In this document: in pieces, positions 53,740-64,000 of the stretch | Numbering within the stretch: position 1 is the first letter of the stretch | Layout of the letters: every line of letters starts with the position of its first letter | Origin: Phaeosaccion multiseriatum | Taxonomy: Eukaryota; Ochrophyta, other classes | DNA length: 64,000 nt | Assembly: GCA_965112735.1 (NCBI GenBank) | Contig: OZ218961.1 | Span: 1,984,001-2,048,000 of the forward strand | Direction of reading: 5' to 3' | Made by a program: the position numbers and the translations under genes | The notes under the pieces: model-generated | Database searches by the model: none | The model's input: only the letters and a program-made list of their open reading frames with translations | Told to the model about the DNA's origin: nothing

Positions 53740-54956
53740 GTACTCCTCATCTCTATCCACGACCAATCCCCCATGCTGGAGGGACCAACCCCTGACGAAT
53801 CGAGCCTCCGTATCACCAACGCTTTACCCTACCCTATCCTACCTGGAGGAGTTACCCCCATCATCGAGGAGGGCCATGGGAGGCATGCGCTCTTGCACGA
53901 GTCGGCGAGCGTAGGCGCTACGAGGCTGGAGCTCCACGGGCATAGACTCGGACTCCGGGCACTCGGGTCCTCCTCCTTGTCCTTCTCCTCCTCCTCTTCT
54001 TCCTCCTCCTCCTCCTCCTCCTTGTCCTTCTCCTCCAGCTCCTGCTTCTGCCCCTCCTCCTCCTCCTGCTGCTGCTACTGCTGCTGCTCCTCCTCCTCCT
54101 CCTTCCTCTTTTTGCTCCTCTTCCCCTTCTTCGTTTCCTCCTCCTCCTCCTCCTCCTCCTCCTCCTCCTCCTCCTCCTCCTCCTCCTCCTCCTTGATCTT
54201 CACCTCGCTTGACTGCTTCACTCCCCATGAACATGATGGAGCTTAGCGGTCGCAGCAGCTCCCCGTCCCACTCCTCCATACTACTCGAGCCCCCGAACTC
54301 CCCGCCCCCCCCCCCTCCTCCTTCTCCTTGCTGCGACTGTGTCACCAACTGCTGTGGCTGCTGCCAGTTGTTGCTTCGAGGCGGTGAGAAGCCGAGTGGC
54401 ATTGCCCCCATCCCTTCGCTGTACCTTCGCCCCCCCCCTACCTCGGCACTATCAAAGGCACTCATCGTCATCATCGTGTCTTCCTGCTCCGTGCCACCCG
54501 TACTGCAACTGGTGTTTCTCCACCTCACCCCCCTCTCTCCCCCTCGCCCCTCCCACCCCAACCCCCCTCCTGACCCAAATCCGTGCGTCAAACCCTCCTC
54601 TGCGGCTGTGGCTGTCGTAACGGTCATCATGTCCTCCTCTTGCTCTGCTCGGAAACCCTCCCCACCCTCACCGCGTCGCTGCTGCTGTATCACCAACTGG
54701 TGTTGTTGTTGCTGCTGCTGTACTGCCAACTGTTCCAGCTGCTTCTGCTCCTCCTGCCGCCGCTCCTCCTGCTCCATCAGCACCTCCCGAAGGAGAATGT
54801 CCCTGATTGGTTGATTGGTTGGTTGGTTGGTTGGTTGGTTGGTTGGTTGGTTGATTGATTGAATGGTTGATTTGGAGGGATGGAGTGATACGTTGAATGG
54901 TTGATACATTCATTCCCTGATTTGATTGATTGGTTGATTTGGAGGGATGAATTGAC

Positions 54957-54993
<37 letters not shown>

Positions 54994-55258
54994 GATTGAT
55001 TGATTGATTGATTGATTGGATGATTGAGTGGGTGAGCGCCCACACACGCATACGCACATTCACGTAGACACAACCACACACACGCACCCACCCACACCCA
55101 TGCACACACACGCACACACACATACTCATGCACACACAAGCACACATACAAGCACACATACACGCACACACACGCACACACATACTCATGCACACATACA
55201 CGCACACACTCACACACATGCACGCACACACTCACACACATACACGCACACACACACA

Positions 55259-55312
<54 letters not shown>

Positions 55313-58300
55313 CCTCTCAACGCGGTAGGCTTCCCTCAGTGAAGAGAAATCAGCAGACGTCTTGGCCCTCTCGTCTCCCTGGCATGATGTTTTGTTGTTG
55401 TGGTCATGTCGTTATCGTGTGTGTACGTGTGTGTGTGTGTTGGTCGTTCGTAGGCGTCGCCAGCACACCGCAGCGAGAGAGAAAACGTGTTTGTTGCATA
55501 GGTGGTAGGCAAGGTAAGCGATTTAGTGAGTCTTATGTTGATACGGTGGTGATACATGTCAACAGAAGACCGCCTGGGTTGGGCGCAAGGGACGCCAGCA
55601 GAGACCATCACACAGGGTACAGCTCAACCTCAGTTCCAGTTTCAGCTTGTTGAGGGCTCGATGAATATCGAAGACATCGATATATTGATGCACCTCTCAC
55701 CCTTCCACAAACGCCACATGTGATATCAACATGCAGGTAGAGGCGCTGGTGGTACAATACGGCCCCGTGAGGCTTTGTGATGAGTGAACGTAGTGTTACA
55801 TAATCTTACGGACCTGTTGCAACAGGATGTGTTCCAACTCGTCCACCCGGCGGTACACACCGAAGAAGGCGCTGTCTCGCTCGCGCTTCTGCGTCACTCT
55901 GGGGGGAGAGGGAGGGAGGGACGGAGGGAGGGAGGGAGGGAGGGAGGGAGGGAGGGAGGGAGGGAGGGAGGGAGGGAGGGAGGGAGGGAGGGAGGGAGGG
56001 AGGGAGGGAGGGAGGGAGGGAGGGAGGGAGGGAGGGAGGGAGGGAGGGAGGGAGGGAGGGAGGGAGGGAGGGAGGGAGGGAGGGAGGGAGGGAGGGAGGG
56101 ATGGAGGGAGGGAGGGAGGGATGGAGGTGGGGAGGTGAGGGAGGTGGGGAGGGAGGTGGGATGGCAGTGGATGGGGCGTCCGTCCACGTCACCCCCGCTC
56201 TATGTCTCTCTCTCTGCACCTTGCCCATCCCCTGTGATCCCTCTCTCCCTCTGGCTGAGCGGAGTAAAACCAACGCCTTCACCTACCGCTGCATGGCTCT
56301 ATGGAGATCCTCTCTCCAGCCCTGTTTGTGGCTACCCAGCTGCTGCCGTAAGCCGATGCTGAAGGGGAATCCTCCTCCGCCTCCTCCTCCTCCGCTTCCC
56401 CCTCCTCCTCCTCCACCTTCTCCTCCTCCTATTCCTCCTTCTCCCCCTCCTCCTCCTTCTCCTCCTCCTCCTCCGCCACCACCCCCTCCCTCGTCGTCGC
56501 CAGCTGTAGCAGTGGTGTCTCCATCAAGTGCCATCCCCATTCCGAACCCTAACCCGAAACCCAATCCGACGCCCAAGTCCTGTCGGGTACCGGCACACTG
56601 GCGGAGGAACGTTTCGCTTAGTGTGGTGGAGCGGCTGCTGGTGTCGCCGTCGTCGTTGTTGTTGTTGTTGTCGTTGTTGTTGCCCTGCTGTGGGTAGAAG
56701 GGGCGGAAGAGACAGAGGGACACAGAGTGGCACAGAGAAAGAGGTGGGGAGAGGAGGAAGAGAACAACAAGGGGAACGAGGAGGAGGAGGAGGAGGAGGA
56801 GGAGGGTGTTGAGGAGGATGAGGGTGAGGAGGGAGGGGTACAAAGAGTTACAGTAGGACTTTAGAAGGCGGGGAACATCGCAAGAACAAAACCAGAACAT
56901 GATAGGGAAGGGCCCTCTTTCCCTCTCTGCTTCCCTCCTTCCCTCCCTCCCTCCTTCTCCCTCCCTCCTGCCTTCCCTCCGTCCGTCCTTCCTTCCTCTC
57001 TCCCTCCTTCTCCCTCCCTCTCTCCCTGTCCCAATGTCCCTCTCTCCCTCTCTTCCCCGCCCCCTCTCTCCCCTCCCTCCCTTCCTCCCTCCCTTCCTCC
57101 CTCCCTTCCTCCCTCCCTTCCTCCCTCCCTTCCTCCCTCCCTTCCTCCCTCCCTTCCTCCCTCCCTCCCTCCCTCCCTCCCTCCCTTCCTTCCTCCCTCC
57201 TCTCTCTCTCCTCCCTCCTTGTCCCTCCATTCCTTCCTCCCTCCCTCCTTCCTTCGTTCCTCCCTCCCTCCCTTCTCCCTCTCTTCCTCCCTGCCTCTCT
57301 CCCGTCCTTCCTTCCTTCCTTCCTTCCTTCCTTCCTTCCTTCCTTCCTCCCTTCCTTCCTTCCTTCCTTCCTTCCTCCCTCCCTCCCTCCCTCCCTCCCT
57401 CCTTCCCTCCTTCTCCCTCCCTCCCTCCCTCCCTCCTTCTCCCTCCCTGCCTCCCTGCCTCTCTCCATCTGTCCCTCTCTCCCCTCCCTCCCTCCCTCCC
57501 TCCCTCCCTCACCTCAGTGGTCTGATACCGGCCGGTTAGCCTCGCTCTATCTAGCGACAACGTACTCCTCACCCCCCCCCCTCCTCCTCCCTCGCCAACC
57601 CCCCCCTCTCCCCCCGGGTAGTACGGAGGCACGAAGGCCTCCATAGGCAGCCCCATGGCTCTGACCCAATCGGCCCGGCTCTCATAGCCTGCTGTGGAGG
57701 GGCGATCGATCACCCCAAAGATCCTTCGTACAGCCTTCTGCCGGCTCCTGCACCATTCAGTTTTCAGGGTCAGTGTCAGTGTCAGTTTCAGTGTCAGTGC
57801 CCGTTTCAGTGTCAATTTCAAGGTTGAGGTGTTAGGTCGAAGCTTCCACGTGGAAGCTTCGATCCTAGTGATCATGGACGCGCTCAGTGAGCTGAGCTGA
57901 ACCTCGAAAACTGAACACTCTTTGAGGCAAATTGACTTGAATCCAATCAGTCGCAGGCCAAAAGCCAATCAATGCTTGTCAGTCAAGAGTCGACTTTGAA
58001 TCGAATGCTTCTGCGGATACCTCCAGATCGATATTACATGAATGCTTCTGTGGTGAATGCTTCTGTGGAGAGGTCAAGCTCACCTGATCATGCACCCTCC
58101 TCCTCCTCCTCCCCCTCCTCCTCCTCCTCCTCCTCCTCCTCCACCACCACCACCGCTGCAGCTGCTGCCATCTGCTGCCCCCCCCATCCCCGTTTGACCG
58201 AGGCCGGGCACGCCTTCAAGGGTGGGTTGGATGCTTGTGGAGACCATCTGAGGAGTGTGCTTCCTGACGGCTCCTCGTCCTTCGTAGAGGGCCCGGGAAG

Positions 58301-59220
58301 GCGGGATAAAGCGGTGGGAAAAGGCTCTGCCACCGAGTCTAGGGGAGAGGGAGAGGGAGGGTGAGAGGGGGGGTGGAGAGGGAGAGGGGGAGGGAGAGGG
58401 AGGGTGAGAGGGGGGGTGGAGAGGGAGAGGGAGAGGGAGAGGGAGAGGGAGGGTGGAGAGGGAGAGGGGGAGGGGGAGGGAGAGGGAGAGGGGGAGGGAG
58501 AGGGGGAGGGAGAGGGAGAGGGAGGGTGAGAGGGGGGGTGGAGAGGGAGAGGGAGAGGGAGAGGGAGGGTGAGGGGGAGGGGGAGAGGGGGAGGGAGAGG
58601 GAGAGGGAGAGGGAGAGGGAGAGGGAGGGTGAGAGGGGGGGTGGAGAGGGAGAGGGAGAGGGAGAGGGAGAGGGAGAGGGAGGGTGGAGAGGGAGAGGGG
58701 GAGAGAGAGGGAGAGGGAGAGGGAGAGGGAGAGGGAGAGGGAGGGTGAGAGGGGGGGTGGAGAGGGAGAGGGTGAGGGAGAGGGGGAGGGAGAGGGAGGG
58801 TGAGAGGGAGGGGGAGAGGGGGAGGGAGAGGGAGAGGGGGAGGGAGAGGGAGAGGGAGAGGGAGAGGGAGGGTGAGAGGGAGGGTGGAGAGGGAGAGGGG
58901 GAGGGAGAGGGAGGGTGAGAGGGAGGGGGAGAGGGGGAGGGAGAGGGAGAGGGAGAGGGAGAGGGAGAGGGAGAGGGAGAGGGAGAGGGAGAGCAGGAAA
59001 GAGGGAGAGGGGAGGGGGGGAGAGGAAACAATAGAGACAGCGAGAGAGGAGGGTCAAAGACGGTCGTACTTGTGCCGTACCTTCTTGATGCATCCCCTTC
59101 GCTGTCGGCACTGCCGGAAACGAGACTACTGCCGCTGCTGCTGCTTCCACTGTTAGCGGTACTTCCTCTTTTTGAGCCACTCATGCCGAATCTTCCCCCC
59201 TCTGACGCATCCCTGAGAAC

Positions 59221-59255
<35 letters not shown>

Positions 59256-59505
59256 CATCAGAGTGGGGAGAGAGGTGGGGAGAGAGTGAGAGCGAAGTGG
59301 AGAGAGAGAGGGGAGAGAGGGAGAGAGGGATAGAGGGATAGAGAGAGAGGGATAAGATAGAGAAAGATTGCGAGAGAGAGAGGGAAGGAGAGGGAAGAGA
59401 AAAGAGGGAGTGAGAGGAAGGGGGGTGAGCTACTGGGAGGGAGGAGAGATACGAAGAGGAGAAGAGAGAGGCATGTGGGAGGGGTGGAAAGAGACGGAGT
59501 GTGAA

Positions 59506-59547
<42 letters not shown>

Positions 59548-60263
59548 GAAGAGCGACGCACCCACAAAGAGAGACAGAGAGCGACAACTCCCTTAGCTCT
59601 ACAGTTCAGTACCAAGGGACATATCTCTTTATACATCAGTGAAAATGAAATAAGCACGCACGTTCCCTCGATCACACCTTAGTGGCGCTCGGTAGGGCAA
59701 GGATTTGCTCATTGATCTTCGAGCCTCTACTCTTGGAGCTTCGCTCCATCGCCCGGCGGGTAGGGCTGGCGCGCGACTGAGAAGTAAGAGGGGGAGAGAA
59801 GGAAGAGTGAGAAAGCAGGGGAGGGTCAACGTAGGCTAATGAGAGAGCAGGGGAGAGTAGTAGATTGCAGGTGACCTGGCGCTTGGGTGGGTGGAGGTGA
59901 GTACAGAACGCACAGAACAAGGAGGAAGAGAAAAGAAGAGAAGAAGAGTTGGCCGGAGGGACCGAGTTGGTCGACGTGAGAGGAACGGAAGAGGATTCTT
60001 TGTTCCTGAACACCAGAAGTGATCCAGTTGCAGTATCAAGAGAGGTTTAGAGAACGAAGCGTCTCTTTCCCTCCTCAATGAACACAACACCATCGCTTGC
60101 TCTGCCTATCGTCCACACCCTGCCTCTGCCCTCCTTCGCCCGCACTAACCCGCACTGAGCTGTAGTTCAGCCTGGCCCGATTTCGGGTCTGTGGTAGAGA
60201 AGCAAATAGCCTTCTCTTCTCCCAGACATCGGCCTTGAACCTCTCCTCCGCTGCTGCCGCCAT
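37631..60263 (-). CDS. Very large leucine-rich-repeat protein with acidic tract (39 exons)
   Basis: Exons: 60263-60150, 59776-59678, 59220-59081, 58338-58084, 57747-57513, 56687-56287, 55898-55814, 55378-55314, 54802-53843, 53459-53376, 52808-52721, 52404-52273, 51429-51356, 51048-50910, 50663-50539, 50187-50067, 49654-49538, 49031-48999, 48498-48206, 47925-47703, 47286-47128 (or -47119), 46938-46820, 46455-46390, 45975-45901, 45615-45503, 45306-45215, 44320-44262, 44114-44062, 43433-43342, 43056-42972, 42617-42520, 42129-42040, 41884-41769, 41336-41237, 41051-39990, 39460-39180, 38839-38678, 38302-38206, 37849-37631. All phases agree, giving 2306 codons. The N-terminal third is Ser, Gly and Gln-rich with a helical part (VYRRVDELEHILLQQ). 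Residues about 785-1035 are ribonuclease-inhibitor-like LRRs (LVLRDNRLTDLGIQAV, SLRSLNLSWNSLGADSG). After the LRRs a motif F[DN]P..Y.LDL..DR..A..L..LA recurs three times. Residues 1700-2054 include a long Glu-rich tract. The family is not recognised. It may be a cytoskeletal or flagellar scaffold, a low-confidence inference. Confidence 0.82.
38579..38677. repeat. (CA)n array starting at an LRR-gene donor
   Basis: About 49 CA dinucleotides on the plus strand. On the coding strand the intron starts GTGTGTGTGTG at 38677, directly after exon 38839-38678. Confidence 0.96.
39634..39928. repeat. (CAGT)n microsatellite in LRR-gene intron
   Basis: About 73 CAGT units with only three substitutions (CTGT once and CCCT twice) in the intron 39989-39461. 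The near purity suggests recent expansion. Confidence 0.97.
40330..40800. repeat. CTC-trinucleotide tract coding for the acidic domain
   Basis: On the plus strand this reads (TCC)n; on the coding strand it is GAG/GAA/GAC codons inside exon 41051-39990. The Glu-rich segment is continuous with family-like sequence on both sides (VAHVHVFDAFVLGLPEEPF before, RYHWVPQSTCIDVTSRKRG after). It is therefore exonic, not an intron. Confidence 0.85.
44388..45210. repeat. CCCTA pentamer block followed by (CACT)n array
   Basis: Intron 45214-44321 consists of TACCC/TTCCC/TCCCC pentamers (44388-44640) and then about 560 bases of CACT repeats. The array nearly reaches the donor at 45214 (GTTAGGGAGTGAGTGAG on the coding strand). 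Confidence 0.95.
46725..46800. repeat. (CCCT)n array
   Basis: TCCC repeats inside intron 46819-46456 of the LRR gene, close to the donor of exon 46938-46820. Confidence 0.9.
48038..48196. repeat. (CCCTATA)n heptamer array, telomere-like
   Basis: About 20 copies of a CCCTATA heptamer with a few CCCCATA variants, in the LRR-gene intron 48205-47926. On the coding strand the intron starts GTGAGGGGTATAGGG, so the array begins almost at the donor. Confidence 0.96.
48795..48872. repeat. (CCCCT)n pentamer array
   Basis: About 15 perfect CCCCT units in the LRR-gene intron 48998-48499, followed by CCATCC/CTGCCATCC repeats toward the 48999 donor. Confidence 0.92.
49035..49280. repeat. GTGTCAGGACAG minisatellite in LRR-gene intron
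   Basis: About eleven units of GGTGGGTGTCAGGACAGAGG type directly upstream of the acceptor of exon 49031-48999. They are the same family as 3535-3735 and 28780-29015. Confidence 0.9.
50190..50395. repeat. GGATGGCAGT decamer array at an acceptor
   Basis: About 20 units of the decamer GGATGGCAGT (variants GGATGGGAGG, GGATGGTAGT) on the plus strand. On the coding strand they form the CCATCCACTGCC-rich run that ends in the acceptor of exon 50187-50067. Confidence 0.93.
51805..52098. repeat. 26-bp minisatellite in LRR-gene intron
   Basis: About eleven units of CACACGCCTTGCTTGAC(C/T)TCAACAAG with almost no divergence except the C/T alternation, in intron 52272-51430. Confidence 0.95.
53178..53375. 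repeat. (CACT)n array starting at an LRR-gene donor
   Basis: On the coding strand the intron begins GTGAGTGAGTCAGTGAGTG at 53375 and continues as TGAG repeats with TGGG variants. Confidence 0.93.
54805..55310. repeat. GGTT/GATT tetramers followed by CA-rich array
   Basis: Intron 55313-54803. (GGTT) and (GATT) tetramers at 54805-55030 lie on the acceptor side. A CACACGCACAC array at 55040-55313 touches the donor (GTGTGTGCGTGTG on the coding strand). Confidence 0.94.
55907..56135. repeat. (GGGA)n array in LRR-gene intron
   Basis: About 50 nearly perfect GGGA units, almost abutting the acceptor of exon 55898-55814. The coding strand is CCCT, so it also acts as polypyrimidine tract. Confidence 0.96.
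56930..57510. repeat. CCCT/CCTT polypyrimidine block
   Basis: Most of intron 57512-56688 is CCTCCCTT-type repeat with a TTCC core at 57307-57385. It runs up to the donor at 57512. Confidence 0.93.
58340..58995. repeat. Higher-order GAGAGG purine repeat, about 650 bp
   Basis: Hexamer GGAGAG blocks are arranged in larger units marked by GAGGGTGAGAGGGGGGGTGG, repeated about seven times. The block fills intron 59080-58339 up to the acceptor. One strand is almost pure purine. Confidence 0.93.
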
Positions 60264-60964
60264 AGATCCCCTCTCTCCACAACAACAAAAATATAACGGG
60301 TTATGCTTCTTGCTTGCCGCTGCTACTCCCCCCCTTGCGCCCGCCTTCCCTCACGGCGATATGCGGGTCCTAGCCAACAGAGGCTTCGTCCTTTCATCTC
60401 AGCTAACGAAGGACGCTAACTTTACACGCCTCGTCTCTCCATCATGCCGTCGGACAAGTGGCGTTTCGAAATCGTTGGCATATTACAGATCTCAAATCCC
60501 AATGGACTTGATTTGCCATAAAGGGATGAATGTGTAAAAGCTTTTTTCGTAGTAAAACAAAAAAGCTGGTCAGGAGCTTCTGGACCAAGCCCCGCACCGG
60601 TTTCTGCGCGTCAAACCCTCCTCTCCCCCTTCCCCTCCCTTTCATATGCTTTCCCGTCCCTCCCTCTTCTCCGCCCTTCCCTTTCCCTCTTCTTTTGGCG
60701 TGACGTCACGGCGCAGCCAGCAAGTCCGAGCAGGCAGAAAGCAGCAACCCACCACGTACCATACAGTGACCAAAGGGAAAGCAAAGCCCAAACACACACA
60801 CACCACCGCGTAACATATGCCTCCTTCTCCTCCTCCCCCTTCTCCCCTCCTCCTCCTCCTCCTCCTCCTCCTCCTCCTCCTCCTCCTCCTCCTCCTCCTC
60901 CTTCTCCCCTCCTCCTTCTCCCCTCCTCCTCCTCCTCCCCACCCCCCCACCCCCTCCTCCCCCT
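60264..60964. other. Region between the LRR gene start and prolyl-tRNA synthetase stop
   Basis: Both neighbours are on the minus strand, so this 700-base stretch contains the synthetase 3' UTR and the LRR promoter. It has a CTC tract (60850-60905), a TGACGTCACG palindrome at about 60701 and an ordinary, less repetitive 60290-60600 section. No gene or definite element is recognised. Confidence 0.6.
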
Positions 60965-61960
60965 TCAGTAGCTCCTACCCCACAGCACCCAACATGTGGC
61001 AGGAAGTCCCGACACGAAGCACTTGGTCCCAGGCTCCAGCGGCGGCGGAGAGAAGGGCTTACAAAGCGTCTTGGCCGCGACTGGGGTGGCGCTCCTTTCA
61101 TCCTCTTCCCCCTCTGCCCCCAGAGCCTCGTCCCTGCTCATGGCCTTGACCTTCTCCTCCCACTCGTCTTGGTCGCACCAAGGTGTCAGGACCATCTTGT
61201 CTTCGTTCAGGCGAGGGACAAAGTCCTTCCACTCGTACACCTTTGTGGGGGGGGGATGGCAAAGGATGGGATGGGGAATGGATGGATGGCAACGGATGGA
61301 TGATGAATGGATGGATGGCAATGGATGGATAGGCAATGGATGGATGAGCACGGATGGCATTGGATGGCGGTAAATGGGGTATTGAAGGGGGTAGAGTATC
61401 GGTGGAGAAGGCGAAGTAGAGGGTACGCGTGCGAGATCAAAGACCGCAGAACATCGAAGACCTCCTTTGAAACAAAAGCACATACAAACTGGAGGAGTGA
61501 TAAAAGCCAAAAGAAAGGAGCGGCTACAAAGCGGTCTGCTCCTCCTTGTCCCTCCTTGTCCCTCCTTCCTCTACTTCTCCTTGCACCTCCTTCCTTTGCT
61601 CCTCCTTATCCCTCCTTCCTCTACTTCTCCCTGTCCCTCCTTCCTCTTCTCCTCCTTGTCCCTCCTTCCTCTTCTCCTCCTTGTCCCTCCTTCCTCTGCT
61701 CCTCCCTGTCCCTCCTTCCTCTTCTCCTCCTTGTCCCTCCTTCCTTACCTTGCAGAGGCATTCGTCCCTCTCCTTGAGAGCCTTGGCAAAGAGGCTTGAC
61801 TGAATGTCCTCAAGCAAGCGAAGACTGGTCTCCTTCAGCTCTGACACTTTGACGTTCATCTTCTCTCCTGTGTCGCGTCGAACAATCACGACCTGCTCAC
61901 TCTCCATGTCGCGGGGCCCGATTTCGATCCTCAGTGGTACACCCTGTTTGAGGGGGAGAG

Positions 61961-61995
<35 letters not shown>

Positions 61996-62103
61996 ACGCA
62001 GACGCATGCAGGCAGATGCATATACGCACGCACACCGCACACGCAAATACCATGCAAACACACATAGACATACACATACACACATAGGCACATACACACA
62101 CGC

Positions 62104-62134
<31 letters not shown>

Positions 62135-64000
62135 ACGGAAAGATGGGACATGAGTTTGTGGGGATTTGGGGGGACAGCTACGTGACTGACTGACTGACTG
62201 ACTGATTTACTCAGTTGAAGAGGAAGTCACTCAGTCACTGACTCAGTCACCCGGCTGCTGCACACGTGTGCGTATCTAAGCCCCCCCCCCCCTCAACAGA
62301 AGATGTGCAAACTCCCCACAGAAAGACATGTCAACTCAGATCTTTCCCAAGAAGACATCTTAATAACCCCCCACAGAAGGAACACATGTTCGCCCCCCCA
62401 AAGAAAAGGGAAGACGTTCTTTTCGTGTACACTAACTACCCTACTGACCCTGACCCTGACGGGAAGAGTCCACAGTTTCATTCTGGATTTTCTACATTGT
62501 ACATGCCCAGATGCTCACCTTCTGCTCCCAGTGATTGTACTTGAAGCCGGCGGTGTAGTTCGTTCGATCGTCCTCCTTCACACGCACCCCGGCCGCCTTG
62601 AGCACGTCGTGCACATTCTTGCTGTACGGGCTGATCATCTCCGGAGGACACTTCTTGCTGATGATGGGAATCACCACCGCTTGTAGAGGGGAGACGCGAG
62701 GAGGCAGCACCAAACCGCGATTGTCCCCGTGCACCATTACGCACACACCAATGCTGCGGGTGGTGATACCCCAGCTCGTCTGAATCGGTCGGGCGGCCTT
62801 GCCGTCCTTGCCCTCGTAGGAGATGTTGAACATATCCCCAAAGCCTGTGCCCAGGTTGTGGCTCGTTGCCCCCTGAATTGCCCGGCCACTCCCAGTGATG
62901 TACGCCTCGACGGTGGTCGTCATGACGCCGCCTGCGAACTTCTCCCCCTCCGTCTTGTACCCAGGAATCACGGGCACAGCAAGCAACTCCTCGTACACCC
63001 TCCGATAGAGCTCCAGCGCGGCCATGACCATCTCCTGCGCTTCCTCCTCCGTCTCGTGGGCCGTGTGCCCCTCTTGCCACAGGAATTCTCGACTACGCAA
63101 GAATGGAGTGGGGTCCTTAAACTCCCACCTGACCACATTGCTCCACTGATTGAGTTTGAGGGGCAGGTCCCGGTGACTCTGGATCCACTTGGCAAAGCAC
63201 GGGTACATGATGGTCTCGCTGGTCGGTCGCACAGCAATCGGCTCAGCGAGGTCCTCCTCCCCCGACCTTGTCACCCATGCTACTTCAGGAGCGAAGCCCT
63301 CGACGTGGTTCTCCTCTGCCTCGAGAGCCTTCTTGCTCACAAAGAGTGGGAAGTATGAGTTGGACACATCGTGGTCCTCCTTGATGCGCGTGTCGAACCA
63401 CCTTTGAATGTGCTCCCACACCTGTTGGTGATACATACAGGGAGGGAGGGAGGGATTGAGGGAGTGAGGGAGTGAGGAAGCGAGCGAACCTCCTCCATTC
63501 CTTCCTTCCTTCCTTCCTTCCTTCCTTCCTTCGTGCATGCGCTCCCCCACCTGAAAGGCCCACGGGCGCAGGATGTAGCAGCCCGAGATGTCGCTATAGT
63601 CGATCATCTCACTGTATGTGATGACCTGTTACAAGTTTCATGACGGACAGATGGGGTTTATGGCGGTTACACTACATGACGGACAGATGGGGTTGTATGG
63701 CGGTTACATTACATGACGGACAGATGCCGTTGTATAACGGTGACAGGTCCAGGTCAGGTGGGGCTGTGGGGACGGGCACTAGTAACAAACGTTACGTACA
63801 TACATACATACATGCATACATACATACATACATACATACATACATACATACATACGTACATACATACACACATACGTGCATACAATAGCTCCTTGGTTGG
63901 TATCGTGCTGGATACTGCTCTAACAAACTGAAACCGCATACCAAACCGAAACTGCACCCTCCAACCACTGACCTGTGTGTACCAGCCCGGGAAGTCCTCC
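60965..64000 (-). CDS. Prolyl-tRNA synthetase, eukaryotic type, 3' part
   Basis: Exons in the window: 64000-63973 (partial), 63625-63551, 63421-62519, 61943-61749, 61240-60965, about 492 residues. The gene continues beyond 64000. It is a class II synthetase that charges tRNA-Pro with proline. Visible parts are [47 protein letters not shown] and motif 2 [18 protein letters not shown]. Motif 3 reads [19 protein letters not shown]. The anticodon-binding domain follows ([24 protein letters not shown]). The C-terminal domain, typical of the eukaryote/archaeal form, ends in [18 protein letters not shown]. The second cysteine replaces the usual lysine region of this tail and could affect the zinc site. 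Whether it is a free enzyme or fused to another synthetase domain cannot be seen. Confidence 0.95.
61950..62140. repeat. CA-rich array in synthetase intron
   Basis: CACACACA with CGCACGC and ACATAC variants (61959-62133) in intron 62518-61944, next to the acceptor. A (GACT)n run follows at 62170-62200. Confidence 0.9.
63795..63870. repeat. (ACAT)n array in synthetase intron
   Basis: About 18 TACA units in the intron 63972-63626. A 32-base ATGACGGACAGATGGGGTT-type repeat (three copies, 63640-63735) lies next to the acceptor. Confidence 0.9.

Noticed and set aside
58080-59565. Long PSPSPSPS/SLSLSL minus-strand frames
   Set aside because: They translate the GAGAGG purine block. Splice sites at 59081 and 58338 with matching phase remove it.

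Overview
This window is nuclear DNA from a eukaryote. Six of its seven intact genes need spliceosomal introns with GT..AG borders to be read, and they contribute about 70 introns between them. The protein families are eukaryotic: the proteasome ATPase Rpt3, a eukaryote-type prolyl-tRNA synthetase, an organellar ribosomal protein uL1 and LRR and NB-ARC/TPR proteins. The introns are packed with micro- and minisatellites. NB-ARC proteins carrying kinesin-light-chain-type TPRs are known from brown algae and some other protists and fungi, so a stramenopile or other microbial alga is a reasonable guess. The sequence alone does not fix the taxon.

Layout. (1) 1-4534 (+): 3' part of a coiled-coil protein gene, 10 exons. 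(2) 5771-8850 (+): bacterial-type ribosomal protein uL1 with a presequence, 5 exons. (3) 9661-30671 (-): a tandem segmental duplication. The parent locus is an intact NAD+-dependent DNA ligase gene (30671-24948, 10 exons) followed by a receptor-like PH/NB-ARC/TPR gene (23851-18666). Next to it lies a second unit with a 5'-truncated ligase copy (18445-15872) and a second receptor gene (14847-9999). A third, collapsed ligase scrap (9661-9790) lies beyond. (4) 31457-36952 (+): 26S proteasome ATPase subunit Rpt3, 12 exons, divergent from the ligase. (5) 60263-37631 (-): one very large gene of 39 phase-compatible exons (about 2306 codons) for an LRR protein with a long acidic tract and a thrice-repeated C-terminal motif. 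(6) 64000-60965 (-): prolyl-tRNA synthetase, with its 5' end outside the window.

Two themes stand out. First, the two receptor genes are almost identical in their PH-like and NB-ARC parts. They differ in copy number and order of a 126-bp TPR unit and in a 42-bp linker repeat, which is the pattern expected of a rapidly diversifying recognition receptor. A frozen piece of the ligase travels with each duplication. Second, introns of unrelated genes share terminal sequences and repeat families: GTGAG or GTGTG arrays that begin at the donor, GGATGGCAGT arrays and a TATCACCAACAG motif at the acceptor, and a GTGTCAGGACAG minisatellite. Many exons also start with GTG after an AG, so many introns sit in AG|GT sites. 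This suggests introner-like intron gain or splice-site-seeded repeat growth.

Gene models were assembled by hand from donor and acceptor sites, reading phase and protein-family fit. For the ligase, uL1, Rpt3, LRR, receptor and coiled-coil genes the exon lengths sum to whole codons.
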